64,000 bases of DNA, from NCBI RefSeq assembly GCF_047511655.1, contig NC_133399.1, positions 7,071,333 to 7,135,332 of the forward strand. Direction: 5' to 3'. The translations under genes and the position numbers were made by a program. Positions 12,927 to 25,689 of the stretch are shown piece by piece; position 1 is the stretch's first letter, and each line of letters opens with the position of its first letter. The notes beneath the pieces were generated by a model, which was not told the origin of the DNA, searched no databases, and was given only the letters and a program-made list of their open reading frames with translations. Source of the stretch: Castor canadensis (lineage: Eukaryota > Chordata > Mammalia > Rodentia > Castoridae).

Positions 12927-13036
12927 TATAGTAGCACACACCCATAATCCCAGCACATAGGAGACTGATGCTAGAGACATAATGAGTTCAAGGTCATCCT
13001 GGGTTATATAGCAAGACTCTGTCTCAAAAAAATAGA
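12927..13036 (+). mobile_element. B1/7SL-like SINE
   Basis: A 110-base element with 'cccataatcccagcac', a polymerase III B box of the form 'gttcaaggtc', 'gactctgtctc' and a short A-rich tail. A 9-base target duplication 'aaaggtgaa' flanks it at 12,918-12,926 and 13,037-13,045. The SINE type supports a rodent genome. Confidence 0.85.
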
Positions 13037-13103
13037 AAAGGTGAAAAGAACTAGAAATAGAAAGAAATTTAGTGAAAAGGATAAATAACTGTTTCTGAAA
13101 GTG

Positions 13104-15790
13104 GAAGCCAGTATTACACTCATCCAAAAACCAGACAAAGACACATCCAAAAAGGAGAACTATGGGTCAATCCCCGTAGTAAACATCACTGCAAAAATCC
13201 TCAACAAAATAATGGTACATTGAATCCAACAACATATCAGAAAGATCATTCACCATAACCAAGTCATCTTCATCCCAGGGATGCAGGGGTGGTTTAACAT
13301 ACATAAATCAATGAATGTAGTCCAGCACATTAATAGAAACAAAGACAAAAACCACTTGATCATCTCTATAAATGCCAAAAAAGACTTTGATATGATTCAA
13401 CATCACTACATAATAAAAGCTTTAAGAAAAATAGGAATAGAAAAAATGTATGTCAACATTATAAAGACTCTGTATGACAAACCTACAGCCAACATCATAC
13501 TTATTGGGGAAAAACTGAAATAATTTCCCCTAAAATCAGGAATGAAACAAAGGTGCCCACTCTCCCCACTCCTATTCAACATAGTCCTGGAATTCCTAGC
13601 CAGAACAATAAGGCAAGATGAAGTAATAAAAGGAATTCAAATAGGTAAAGAAACTCTCAAAACATCCTTATTTGCAGACTACACGATCCTATACTTCAAA
13701 GTCCCAAAACATTCTACCCAAAAACTCCTAGACACAATAAACAGTTTCAGCAATGTAGCAGGATACAAAATCAACTTACAAAAATCAGTATCCTGTTTAT
13801 ACACCAACAATGAATAAATTGAGAAAGAATATAGGAAAACAATTCCACATACAATAGCCTAAAAAATTCAAATACCTCGGAGTAAACTTAACAAAGGATG
13901 TAAATGATCTCTGCAAGGAGAACCACAAACCCCTGAAAAAAGGTGGAGAGATCTCCTATGCTCATGGACTGGTAGAATCAACACAGTAAAAATGACTATC
14001 CTACCAAAAGCAATCTACATGTTCAATGCAATTCCCATCAAAATCCCAATGACATTCATCTCAGAGATTGAGAAATCTACCCTAAAGTTCATTTGGAAAC
14101 ACAAGATATTGTGAATAACCAAGGCAATACTCAGCAAAAAGAGCAATGCTGGAGGTATCACAATTCTGACTTCAAACCATATTACAGAGCCACAGCAATA
14201 AAAAACAGCACGGCACTGGCACAAAAACAGATATGAAGACCAGTGGAACAGAATAGAGGACTAAGATAAGAATCCACACAGCTAAGCCCACCTTATTTTT
14301 GACAAAGGCACCAAAAACATATGATGGAGAAACCACAGCTTCCTCAACAAATGCTGGGAAAAGTGGTTATCTGCCTGCAGAAAACTGAAACTAGATCCAT
14401 GCCTATCACCCTGTACTAGTATCAACTCAAAGTGGATTAAGGACCTTAATATCAGACCCAAAACTCCCAAGTTAGTACAGGAAAGAGCAGGGAATACTGT
14501 GGAAACAATAGGTATAGGCAAAGAATTCCTCAGTATAACCCCAGCAGCCCAGCAACTAAGAGAAAGGATGGAAAAATGGGACTACATGAAATTAAAAAGC
14601 TTCTGCACAACAAAAGAAATGATCTCTAAACTGACAAGACCACGCACAGAGTGAGAGAAAATCTTTGCTGGCTACATATCAGTCAAAGAACTGATAAACA
14701 GAATATATAAGGAGTTCAAATAATAAAATTCCCCCCCAAATCAATGAACCAATAAAGAAGTGGGCAACTGACCTAAACAGAACTTTTTCTAGGGAAGAAC
14801 ACAAATGTCCCAAAACACATGAAAAAATGCTCACCATCCCTGGCCTTAATGAAATGCAAATCAAAACCACACTAATATTCCACATCACCCCTATTGGAAT
14901 AGCTATCATCAAAAACACCACCAACAGCAAATGTTGGAAGGATGTGGAGAGAAAAGGAACCCTCACACACTGGTGGTGGGAAGGTAAGCTAGTACAACCA
15001 CTTTGGCAAACAATAGAGAGGCTTCTAAAAAAACTAAACATATATCTAACATATGATCCAGCCATACCACTCCTAGGGCTATACCCAAAGGAATGCGACT
15101 CAGGTTATTCCAAAGACATCTGCATACTCATATTTATTGCAGTACTAGTCACAAGAGCCAAGTTATGGAAATAGCCAAGATGCCCCACTACTGATGAATG
15201 GATTAAGAAAATGTGGCATTTATACACAATGGAATTTTATTCAGCTACAAAGAATAAAAGAATGAAATTTTGTCATTTGCAAGTCAATGGATGGAACTGG
15301 AGATCATCTTATGTGAAGTTAGTCAGGCTCAGAATAACAAAAATCACATCTTCTCCCTCATATGCAGATTACAGACCTAAAACAAATGAAGAAATATTAT
15401 TGGACATAGGTCACACACTAAGGAAAAGCCACATATGGGAGGAGTAGGGAAAAGTAAGGAAACCTAAAACTTCAATGTGGTTGATATGCTGTCTGTATAG
15501 AAGCAAATACAGTAATCTTAAACCGGCAGAGGTCACTATAGGAAGGGGACTAGGAAGTAGTGAAGAGGCCTGGTAGAGATGAATCAATATGAGTTGTAGT
15601 ACACATATGCATGGTAATAACAGTAGGACCTCTCTGTATAGCTTCCTTCATCTCAAAATAGCAAAAATGCTATGCTTTTCTTATTGTCTCTTATGTTTTC
15701 TCTTCAATAAATTTGGAGAACAAGAGGGGCAAACCCTCTTGTGGACCAAACAATGGGGGTGTGGACCAAACAATGTATACACATGTAAGT
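13104..15790 (+). mobile_element. L1 ORF2 and 3' UTR (right copy, cut at the arm boundary)
   Basis: This is the mirror of 5,986-8,672. ORF2 pieces are open at 13,281-13,523, 13,542-13,817, 14,827-15,174 and 15,211-15,447. They cover the reverse transcriptase ([15 protein letters not shown]; active site FADY) and the C-terminal region. The 3' UTR runs to about 15,790. Its 5' side is cut by the palindrome boundary at 13,104, where spacer sequence begins without L1 homology. Confidence 0.85.
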
Positions 15791-17391
15791 AAATGTAAAA
15801 ACAATAAAATAAAATTAGAAACTAAAGAAGTAAAACCAATACTCTTCAAATTATTTCACCAAGGACAAAAAGAAGGAATATTCCCAAACTCATTCTACAA
15901 AGCTAGCATTAACCTGATATCAAAGCCAGGTATAGATGCATAAAATAAAGAATATTATAGACCAATATCCTTGATGAACATAGATCCAAAAATCCTCAAT
16001 GAAATACTTGCTAACAGAATCCAGTAGCATATTAAATAGACCCTACACAATGATCAAGTAGGTTTCCTTCCAGGAATGCAAGGAAGTTACTACATACACA
16101 AAACAATAAACATACTACAACACATAAACAGAATCAAGGACAAAACCCACATCATCATATCAACAGGTGTAGAAAAAGCCTTTGACAAAATTGAACATCC
16201 TTTCATGATAAAAGCTCTATAAAAACTAGGGAAAAAAGACACATTTCTCTACATTATAAATGCTATATTTATAGCATATATAGCATAGTAGGTGAGGGTA
16301 CATTTGTGGCATTTGCAAAAGTTCTTGCAATGTATCAAATGTACCTGAATTCACCCCATCCAACACTCTCCTTTTTTCCACACTCCCCCCATTTCTGTAA
16401 TGGTTTCAGCAGGTAAGATTTTAGCATTTAAAACAGGTGTACAAACTTTTGTACCATATTCACACTCCTAACCCACTTTCCCTGCCGTCTCACCCCTCCC
16501 ACTTGTATCAATATCCCCCCACCCACCGGAAGACTTGTTCTGACCCCCTGTTCTCTGATTTTGTACAAGAGAAAAGATAAAAGAAAAAGATGATAGTTTT
16601 GCTTATTTGAAATAAAGTGGCTACACAGGGAGTTTCCTTGTGATAGTTCAATGTATATATGTAATACAACGCACTTGGTTGATCTCCTTTAATTCTCTTC
16701 ACTCTTAGTCCCTTTCTTATGGTGGTTTCAGTCAGTTTAAAAATTGTATATTCAATCTTGCATAGAGAGTATATTAACCATATTCATCCTCTTAGTTTCC
16801 TTCTTTTACACTACCCATTTCATACCTGACCTTCCTTTCATGTGACCAGTTACTCAAAATATTGCTGTATTGGTATTAGGTCTATATCCCACATATGAGA
16901 GAGAACATGTGGCTTTTTGCCTTCTGAGCCTGGCTAACTTTACTTAATTTTATGATGTTCTCCAGTTACATCTATTTACCTGCAAATGACAAAACTTCAT
17001 TCTACTTTGTAGCTAAGTAAGATTTCATTGTCTGCAAATACCACATATTCTTAATCCATTCTTTAGTAGTGGGGTATGTTGGCTGTTTCCATAGATTAGC
17101 TATTGCAAATAATGCTAAAATAAACATGGGTATGCAGGTGACTTTGATGTAACTTGGCTCACATTCCTTCAGTATATCCCTAGGTGTGGTATTGCTGGAT
17201 CGTATGGCAGTTCTATTTTTAATTTTTTATGAGCCTCCATATAGTAAAAATGATGCTATGGAAACTATTCCAGGAAAGTGGGGAGGGAATGATAAAGGTG
17301 AGTGGTGGAGGGGATAAATTCAAGTATGTTATATTTGATACATTGTATGAACTTTTGTAAATGCTACAGTTTACCCCCACCCAGCACAACA
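15791..17391. mobile_element. Old L1 fragments (right arm mirror set)
   Basis: These are the mirrors of the left-arm pieces: 15,791-16,276 L1 ORF2 (plus), 16,276-17,245 L1 3' end (minus) and 17,246-17,391 an L1-like tail (plus). The content is identical to the left arm apart from the listed substitutions. Confidence 0.75.
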
Positions 17392-18059
17392 ATAAAGAAG
17401 AAAATACCTGCTTTTACTTGTAGTTATCTTCAAGGGAGATGACTCACTAATCAAAATCTCAATGAATGTAGGAATCAAATACAATAAACAGTCTGGTAAC
17501 TGACATGCATCTTCCCTAGGCCAGAGACTTGCATTTGGCCTTGGCCAGGTCATTGTGATGTCAAACACAATTGCAAATGTGCAGTGATAATCACACATAC
17601 ACAGGTATCTCTATAGAAATAGAGTTTGATACTTTGGGGTATATAACTAGAAGTGATCTAGCTGTATCAAAAGTGCTCTACTTTTAATTTTTTTGAGAAA
17701 CTTCCAAAATAATATATACAGCAGCAGAATGAGAATGTACCATGACTGACAGATCTGATCATACAAAATGTGTAAAATTTCACACACCCTTCTACAAAAC
17801 ATGTCCACACATATTTAAAACAGATAAATAGAAAATAGCAAATGTAGTGAAATAACTTCCAGTTCACTTTTGAAATCAAAAGTTAAAATGTTCAGATCCA
17901 GTAAGAACAAAAACTGATTTTTGTGTGAATGTCAACATGGGAGTAGACACTGTGAAGTGTATGTCCCCAAAGCTGTTGTTTTCAGGTAGTGTTTACAAGG
18001 ATTCCATTTTTCTGACATTTATAATGAATATAGAAACAGTTTCATATATGTAAATGTTA
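17392..18059. other. Right-arm DNA with no recognised feature
   Basis: Mirror of 3,717-4,384. No domain, repeat or RNA gene was recognised. Confidence 0.45.
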
Positions 18060-19281
18060 AAAATTAAAGAAAAATGCCTTTCATTTCATTTTATATCCCT
18101 CTATACCTAAAACTGATTTCCTACTGGCTACTTGAAACATTCATGGATATGGATATGTTCTACTATTTTAAAGAAATAAATATTTTATTATTGCTTACTG
18201 CGAGGAAGCCAATGATCTAAAAGAAAAAGTAACTTTAACTGAGAAAACTAAATAAGACTTTCATGACCATAAACATTTGATAATTAAGCTCTTTCTTAAC
18301 ATGTGATGAATAAATCATCAAATCTCAGCTTTGACCATGACAGATAAAGTGCTTATTGTATAAGTCTTTCATAATATTTTATAGCTTACATATATCTTTA
18401 TAGTACAACCCCTCCACGGCAATAAACGAACACATATATTAACAGACCAAATACATGTGGTTTCTCTGTAACAAATAAAAGTGAAAACACATAACATTAA
18501 AGTATGATAAGCAACCAACATTCCAATATTCAATATCCCTTGGGTCTAATGAGGACACATTCTATTTTCATGAGAAATACTTTCTAGTCCTTCTTCATTA
18601 ATCTACAACTGGACTTCCTTTCTTATCACACAATTGTCAGTGATCTATGCATTGCAGAATCTAAACCCCTTTTCTCTTTTTAATGTAATAAATTTGTTGC
18701 CAATTAATTATTCATACAAGCCAAGGCAAACATTCATTACCAACTCTAAACTAGGCTTAGTTGGTCATCAGGTAACACCAGGTAAATCTTGTCACTTTCC
18801 ATTCTTCTTTCAGCTTTCCTGAAGAACACACTGGGCTCTCATCTGGATGAGACACTCATCTGGATGGTGTCTCTTAGGAGATGGTCTCTGAATGGAAGTC
18901 AGGATTCCCCACTGGATGGTTAATGCAGGGCCTGAATCTGTGCTCCAAACAAAACAGCAAGAGGGAATGAAGTTTTCATCACCAAAAAGATTTAGGGCTC
19001 TTAGGACTTCAAAAGGAACTGAGTTCACTTCTGGAAAGATTTCTACCCTCTGAGGGACAGCATCCAAGAACGTATTTACAACTCTTCGTTAGTTATATTT
19101 TACTTTGTTCCTACAATCCCCTGACACCAACCTGATTTCCCTGAGGAACACTGGTCTGACAATAAAGGAAATTTTTCTTTTTCTTGTATGTTTCCAAGAG
19201 ACCAGGTAAGAACTTAAGTAGCTCAATTATTTGTTGTGTCTTTTCCATGAAATCTCTTGTTTTCCAGAAATATAACCTCTT
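18060..19281 (+). other. OR7-unit upstream-flank homolog (right arm)
   Basis: The block aligns in the same orientation with 29,740-30,570, which lies 2.4-3.3 kb upstream of the intact OR7 gene. Landmarks include 'atccctctatacctaaaact' (18,104 / 29,780), 'agaaatactt' followed by 'cttcttcatt' (18,570-18,600 / 29,850-29,876), 'ggtaacaccaggtaaat' (18,770 / 30,041) and 'ctcttaggacttcaaaagg' (18,998 / 30,268). About 400 bases near 18,150-18,540 are extra compared with the 29-kb copy. Confidence 0.75.
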
Positions 19282-20160
19282 CACTATGTTTGCCTAATTC
19301 TTAGTTCCAATTTTGTCTAGTGTTGAGAATCCTGATTTTGTTAGGTTCCTTGGAGTGCCAAAGCATTGACTTGTGGATGGCATGCAGTTCCTGAAATCAT
19401 AAGAAAATTGATATTCCTTTTATCTTGATAAAAAAGGAATGACAATAAAACTGGTTGTTTGTTATAAAACCCTGATAAGTTACAACAATCTTTGAATTTA
19501 TTATGATTTTTACAAAGCACTGAGAAGAATTGTGCTTGGAACACATCAGGAAATATCATTTCCTTCTTAATTTGTAAAACATGGGGAAATTTGGAGAGCT
19601 GCGTTTAGAGTTCTTATGCACAATTGTCGAAGTCAGAATCTCACAAGAATTTCCTCATTTAATATTTATACATGTATATTAGATATGGTCAATATTATTA
19701 GGAACTCATTTTACATTTGAAAAAAAATGTAACTCAGAGAAGTTAATTGATCAGCCTGGAATTGTGATCTGAGTAAGCTTGAGCTTCACCAAGGTGTTTT
19801 CTGCTCTATTGGGTCTAGGTTGAAAGTTACTGCTTTTGGCACATTAATACATCAATCCATGACATCTGTGATTTTAGTTTCTGTTTAGAAATCCCGTTAT
19901 TCTGACTGCTTTTCCTTTATATGTGACATATTTTTCCTTATTCATTGTATGTAATGTTTTAACTGTAATATACGTTGGTGAGGTTCTTTTCATGTTTCAT
20001 CTTTTTTGTTCTCAGTCTAAAATCCTTCCTGTAAGCAAAGCCCAAAAACCCATCAAGATCTCCTGGAACCAGAGGAGTCCACTAGCCCTGGGCTGACTGC
20101 TCTTTTAACAAAATAATCCTCAGACAATGAAACTCCTTTGTTACACCAACTCTTCTAATT
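19282..20160. other. Right-arm DNA with no recognised feature
   Basis: Mirror of 1,616-2,494. Nothing beyond chance open frames is seen. Confidence 0.45.
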
Positions 20161-21775
20161 CATGGGGTCAATGTGTTGATTTTCTGTCCTGCTACTTTGC
20201 TGAAACTGTTTATAAGATCTAAGGTTTTTTCATAGAACTTTATGGTCTTTTACATGCAACTAGGAGAAAACCAAACATAACAACCCCCATCCCGCCAGCA
20301 ATCAGGGACATGAAAGTAAATCAGTGAGGACTATAGAGGTTGAAATGTAGGGGGAAATAGAGAGGGAAGTGTTTAGTGTCATAAAAAGTAATAGTTGGGA
20401 GTTATACTGAATAAAGCATATTATAATTGTATACAGACCTGTTGGGATGAAATCTATATAATTTTAATTTACACTAAAAATGTATAGGATCATGTCATCT
20501 ATAAATAGGTAACATTGGACTTTTTCCCTTCCTATCTGTGTCCCTTTTATTTCACATATATTATTGCTATGGCTAGGAATTCAAGAACTGTAATGAGTAA
20601 GAGTGAAGACAGTGGACATTCTTGTACCATTTCTGACTTATGAGGAAATGGTTGCAATTTTCTCCATTTATTGTATAATTTTGGCTTCAAGTTTATTGTA
20701 CACAGCCTTTGCAATGTTGCTCTTCCTACTTCTTTCATGTGTTTTATTTTGAAAGGAGGTTTAACATTTTCAAACTCTTCTTTTCCATCTATGCACATGG
20801 TCATGTATTTTTCCCTTTTGGTTCTATTTCTGTGCCTTATCATTTATTTATTTGTGTATTTTGAGCTATCCTTTCATTCCTCAAGTGAAACTAACTTGAT
20901 CATGTTGTATGATCTTTTAAAGATTTTTTTGAATTTGGATTGCAACTATTTTATTAAAAATTCCAAATGGAAATTGGTTTATAGATTTCTTCATGCTTTT
21001 TCTTTAACAGGTTTTCATATCAGGGTAATACCCATTTTATAAAAAGCGTTTGGGAGTGTTCTTTTCTTTCCCTTTTATGAAATAGTTTGAGGATCATTGG
21101 CATTACTTTTTCCCTAAAAATCTGTTGGAATTTAGCACTAAATGTATCCATGTACACTTTTCTTTTTTGGAGACTGTTTCTTCATGCTTCAATTTCATAG
21201 CTTGGTATCTATCTATGTTGTTTATATTCTCTTGGTTCAATTTTGGTAAGTCATGTTTATCTGAAAAATTATCTATTACTTGTAGGTTTTTCCAATTGAT
21301 TGGAATATGATTTCAAAATGTTCTCTAATGAATCTCTAAATTTCATTGGTATCTTTTGTGGTTCTCTTTTTCTTCTCTAAATTTATTTATTTGGGCCTTC
21401 TGTTTTATCATTTGGTCAGTTTGGCTAAGGGTTTGCCAATCTTCTTTATCTTGTCCAAGAACCAACTCTTTGTTTCATTAATTCTTTGCACTACTTTGTT
21501 AGAATTAATTACATTATTTTCTGCATTGGTATTTATTATTTAGTCCTTTGTACTAACTTTGGGTTTCACTAGTTCTTGCTTTATTAAAACCTTGAGCTAT
21601 TTCATTTGTTTGTTTAGGATTTCTCTTATTTTTTGTGTAGGCACTCATAGCTATAAACTTCCATTTTATAACTACCTTTGCTGCATCTCTAAAGTTCTGG
21701 TAAGTTGGGTTTTTTTGTCTTCATTTCATGAAGAGTTATTATTTGTTTATCTGTATCTTCCTTTTCTGTACACTC
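20161..21775 (-). mobile_element. Old L1 ORF2 fragment, interrupted (right arm)
   Basis: Mirror of 1-1,615, coding on the minus strand. Decayed reverse-transcriptase sequence lies at 20,547-20,843 and further ORF2 sequence runs out to the arm edge. The unidentified 220-base insert is at about 20,256-20,475. Confidence 0.8.
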
Positions 21776-21865
21776 CAACAGCAGTTTTGCATTTTTTGTC
21801 CCCTAATTTTCTCTTTAGTCCTAAGAAAGTATAGCCCATAACCCAGTGGATTAATGATTTTATTC

Positions 21866-24800
21866 TACCAGATCTTTAAAGAACTAACACCAGAGCTCCT
21901 CAAACTTTTCCAGAAACTAAAAAGGGAAAGAACACTACCAAACTCATTCCACAAAGTCAGTATTATACTCATTCCAAAACCCAAGAAAGATTAAATAAAA
22001 AAGAGAAATACAGATCAATATCTTAATAAATATTGATGCAAATATTCTCAACAAAATACTGGGCAACCAAATTTAACAACATATCAAAAAGATCATACAC
22101 CATGACCATTTCAGAGATGCAGGGATGGTTCAACACAAGGAAATCAATAAATGTAATTCAGCATATAAACAGAAGCAAAGACAAAAATCTCATGATATCT
22201 TAATTAATGCAGAAAAAGTGCTGGACAAAATTCAGCATGCTTTCATGATAAAAGTTTTGAAGAAACTAGGAAGAGAAAGGGCGTTCCTCAATATAATATA
22301 CGACCAACCTATAGTAAACATTATACTAATTGGAGACCAAATGAAACCATTTTTGCTAAAGTTAGGAAAGACACAAGGACCTTCACTTTCCCCACTCCCT
22401 TCCAATATATTTTTGGAATTCATAGCCAGAGCAGTAAGACAGGAACAAGAAATAAAGGAATGCAAATAAGGGTGGAAGAAGTCAAACTATCCCAATTTAA
22501 AATGATATGATCTTATATCTAAAAGACCCTTATACTCCATCAAAAAGCTCTTAGAAATCATAAACTCTTTTGCTAAAGTAACAGGATCCAAAATTAATAT
22601 ACAGACGCTAATAGATTTTCTGTATACAAACATGATGAGACTGAGAAAGAAATCAGGGAAACATTCCCATTTAAAAAATGCCTCAAAATACCTGGGAAGA
22701 AATTTAATGAAGATAATAAAACACCTTTTTTAAAATTTTATTATTCATATGTGCATATAAGGATTGGGTCATTTCTCCCCCCTGCCCCCACCCCCTCCCT
22801 TACCACCCACTCCACCCCCTTCCTCTCCCCCCACCCCCTCGATACCCAGCAGAAACTATTTTGCCCTTATTTCTAATTTTGTTGTAGAGAAAGTATAAGC
22901 AATAATAGGAAGGAACAAGGGTTTTTGCTGGTTGAGATAAGGATACAGGGAGTTGACTCACATTAATTTCCTGTGCGTGTGTGTTACCTTCTAGGTTAAT
23001 TCTTTTTGATCTCACCTTTTCTCTAGTTCCTGGTCCCCTTTTCCTATTGGCCTCAGTTGCTTTTAAGGTATCTGCTTTAGTTTCTCTGCATTAAGGGCAA
23101 CAAATGCTAGCTGATTTTTTAGGTGTCTTACCTATCCTCACCCCTCCCTTGTGTGCTCTCGCTTTTATTATGTGCTCAAAGTCCAATCCTATTGTTGTGA
23201 TAAAACACCTTTTCAATGAAAGCTGTAATTCACTGATGAAAGAAGTTGAAGAGACATCAGAAAATTGATCAGCATCTGATCAGAAATTCCATCAGTTTCA
23301 CAAGATTGAAATATCTCCCACACTTGTGAATCAACAATATCAATATTGTGATGATTGCTGTACTGCTAAGTCACCTACATGTTCAATGTCAATCTACATA
23401 TTCAATTCAAGCCCTATAAAAATTCCAAGGGCATACTTCACAGAGATACAAAAATCATTCCCAAAGATCACAAATAGCCAAAGAAATTCTGAGCAAAAAG
23501 TCCAGTGCTGGAGATATCACAATAACTGATCTCAATCTGTAGTACAGTTCCATAGCAATAAAAACAGAGAGGAAGACCAATGGAACAGAAGAGAAGACTC
23601 AGACAAAAAAAATCACACAGCTACCACCAAGTGATTTTTGACAAAGCAGCCCAAAATACATGATGGAGAAAACAGAGCCTCTTCAATAAATGTTTCTGAG
23701 AAAACTGGATATCTACATGTAAAAGACTGAAACTAGAACGCTGTCTTTCACCTTGTACAAATATCAAAGTAAAGTGCATCAAAGACCTCAGTACAACTAC
23801 TGGAATTAGTAGGAAATACACTGGAGCATATAGGCATAGGCAATGGCTTCCTAAATAGAATGTGAATGGCTCAGCAATTAAGAGAAAGGATGAACAAATG
23901 GCACTGCATCAAGATAAAACTCTTCTGCACAGTAAAAATACAGTCACTAGACTCAAAAGACAGCTCATAGAATGGGAGAAAATCTTTGCCTGGTATTCAT
24001 CCAATAAGAGACTAATATCCGTAATCTACAGGAAGCTCAAGAAACTTAACCCTGAGTGAATCAACATCCCAATGAAGAAGTGGGCACATGCGTTAAATAG
24101 GGAAATCTCAAAAGAGGTAATAATGGCCAATAGGTACATGAAGAAGTGTTGAACTTCCCTGGCCATTAAAGAAATTCAAATTAAAAGTACACTAAGATTT
24201 CATCTCACCCAGGATAGAATGGCGATCTTAATGAACAGAAACACCAACAAAAGCCAGTGAGGATTCAGGGAAACAGGAGCCCTTATACACTGTTGAGGGG
24301 AATGTAAACTAGTACAGCCATTCCATATATACAGTGGAGTTTTATTCAGCAATAAGGAAGAATGGAACTATGTGGTTTGAATGTAAATGGATGCAATTGG
24401 AGGACCTCATGTTTTCTCTCATGCTTGAAAAATATATCCAACAGATAAATACATACATGAAACAAGAGTGGTCATGTTCCCATTCACATGAATAACATGT
24501 TTATAATAGTGGAACCACTCTATGGAACCTGGGGTAAGAAGGAAAGTAAAAGAGAATGATAGAAAGTCAAAAATATCAAGACACATTATACCTGTGCAGA
24601 TGGAGGATATAACACTATGTATTGAAAACTGTTGAATAATGGAGGATTGGAGGGAGCAGTAAGGGAGAGTAATAGATGGGATTGAACTGACCCAAGTAAA
24701 GTATATTCACATCAGTGATAAATAGAGAAACCTTGTTGAATAACGTCTTTGAAATTAATAATGGAAGGCAGGAATGAAAATAAATACAATGTGTGGGTTT

Positions 24801-24900
24801 GTACTTTTGGGAGGGGCAGGGTGAAAGAAGGAGATGAAGGTGATTAAAAATGCTGAAGGCATTTATTTGCATATATGGAATAGAATGATAAAACCTCTTG
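21866..24900 (+). mobile_element. Old L1: ORF2 to 3' UTR, with a nested insertion
   Basis: The plus strand holds L1 ORF2 from the [25 protein letters not shown] region. It continues through decayed reverse transcriptase (22,125-22,469: DKIQHAFMIKVLKKLGRERAFLNII) and the C-terminal region (23,300-24,350) into a 3' UTR to about 24,900. It is interrupted by a young L1 tail at 22,730-23,199. Many stops and frameshifts are present, so it is an old, dead copy. Confidence 0.8.
22730..23199 (-). mobile_element. Young 5'-truncated L1 3' end with target duplication
   Basis: A 470-base minus-strand L1 3' UTR of the same young type as the ends of L1-A and L1-B. It is flanked by the 14-base target duplication 'ataaaacacctttt' at 22,716-22,729 and 23,200-23,213. 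This is a standard 5'-truncated retrotransposition into the older L1, which continues on both sides. Confidence 0.9.
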
Positions 24901-25233
24901 CAATTGCTTTAAGTGGAGTTGTTATGGGGTTGCAGGAGGGAGATGATGAGGTCAATTTAAACAATGTACAATGTAAGGCTATTCAGAATTGTCACAATGA
25001 ATTTAGGTACAGTAAATACATGACACAAAATGGAAAAAAAAACATGCAACTGAATTTCAATGAGTAAACTCCTTTCCTTACACTGGACATCAGTGACTTT
25101 AACAATTGTACAAAATAGAAATGCCTGTCATCGCAATACAGTGTTTAACATAGACCTTATGTCTTCCCATTTAAAATGCTTTCTCATTGTGAGGTGAAAT
25201 TAATCAATATGTTACTTCAAAATATCTTTCCAT
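24900..25233. other. OR unit A downstream flank, distal part
   Basis: No gene. From about 25,050 the sequence is related to 12,110-12,265 in the palindrome spacer, which marks it as part of the duplicated OR7 unit. Confidence 0.65.
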
Positions 25234-25689
25234 ACAATGAAATGCACCAAAAACTGTTGGCTAATACAGGGTATGAGAAAAAAGGGTATGGAAAAGTAAA
25301 GAGAGGGTGGTTAGAGTGATTAAAGTACAATATATTTACAGGTAAAATACCAAGGCAAAACCCTAGTCAAAAATAAGCAGACACTTAAACAATAAAGGAA
25401 AGGAATATAAAACAAGTCATGTTCAGGGGAGGGAAGTATCAGAAGGGGGAGTGTAAATAATAGGGTGAAGGGGGTGAAAATAGTTGATGTATTTTTTATT
25501 AATGTGAGAATATAGAATATTGAAACCTGTCAAATTTATTTTAAGAAGGGGGAGGGAGAAGAGAGTAATAATATAGAGAAGGAACCGAACTGAATTACAT
25601 TGTATGCCTATAGGTAAATGTCACAACAAAACCTCCCTATAGAAATATTATATACTAATAAAATGTTGAAAAAAAGAGAAAAGAAGCCA
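25234..25689 (+). mobile_element. 5'-truncated L1 3' end in the OR flank
   Basis: About 456 bases of plus-strand L1 3' UTR (GGGAGGG-type stretch, then 'actaataaaatgttgaaaaaaag'), flanked by the 10-base duplication 'atctttccat' at 25,224-25,233 and 25,690-25,699. The matching site in the palindrome spacer near 12,265 is empty, so this insertion is later than the split of those two copies. Confidence 0.8.

Larger units (their letters stand above)
8673..13103. other. Spacer between the palindrome arms
   Basis: This 4,431-bp stretch has no mirror copy. It holds, left to right, the 5' remainder of the L1 cut by the arm boundary (8,673 to about 8,995), older minus-strand L1 (about 9,000-11,940), a tetranucleotide microsatellite, DNA related to the downstream flank of the OR7 gene at 26.3 kb (about 11,990-12,830), and a B1-like SINE (12,927-13,036). 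The right boundary falls where OR-flank-type sequence joins L1 ORF2 abruptly at 13,104. Confidence 0.9.
13104..21775 (-). repeat. Right arm of the large inverted repeat (palindrome)
   Basis: This is the mirror image of 1-8,672 (sum of paired positions 21,776). After 21,775 the window has no left partner to compare, so the true outer end of the arm cannot be seen. Its OR7-flank block lies in the same orientation as the flank of the intact OR gene at 26 kb, and the spacer just to its left holds the other OR flank. This suggests the right arm is the parental copy. Confidence 0.97.

Noticed and set aside
18770-18792. Shared 'caccaggtaaat' as a splice donor of an OR 5' exon
   Set aside because: It is conserved in both flank copies but on the plus strand, while the OR gene is on the minus strand; one shared 12-mer is not enough.
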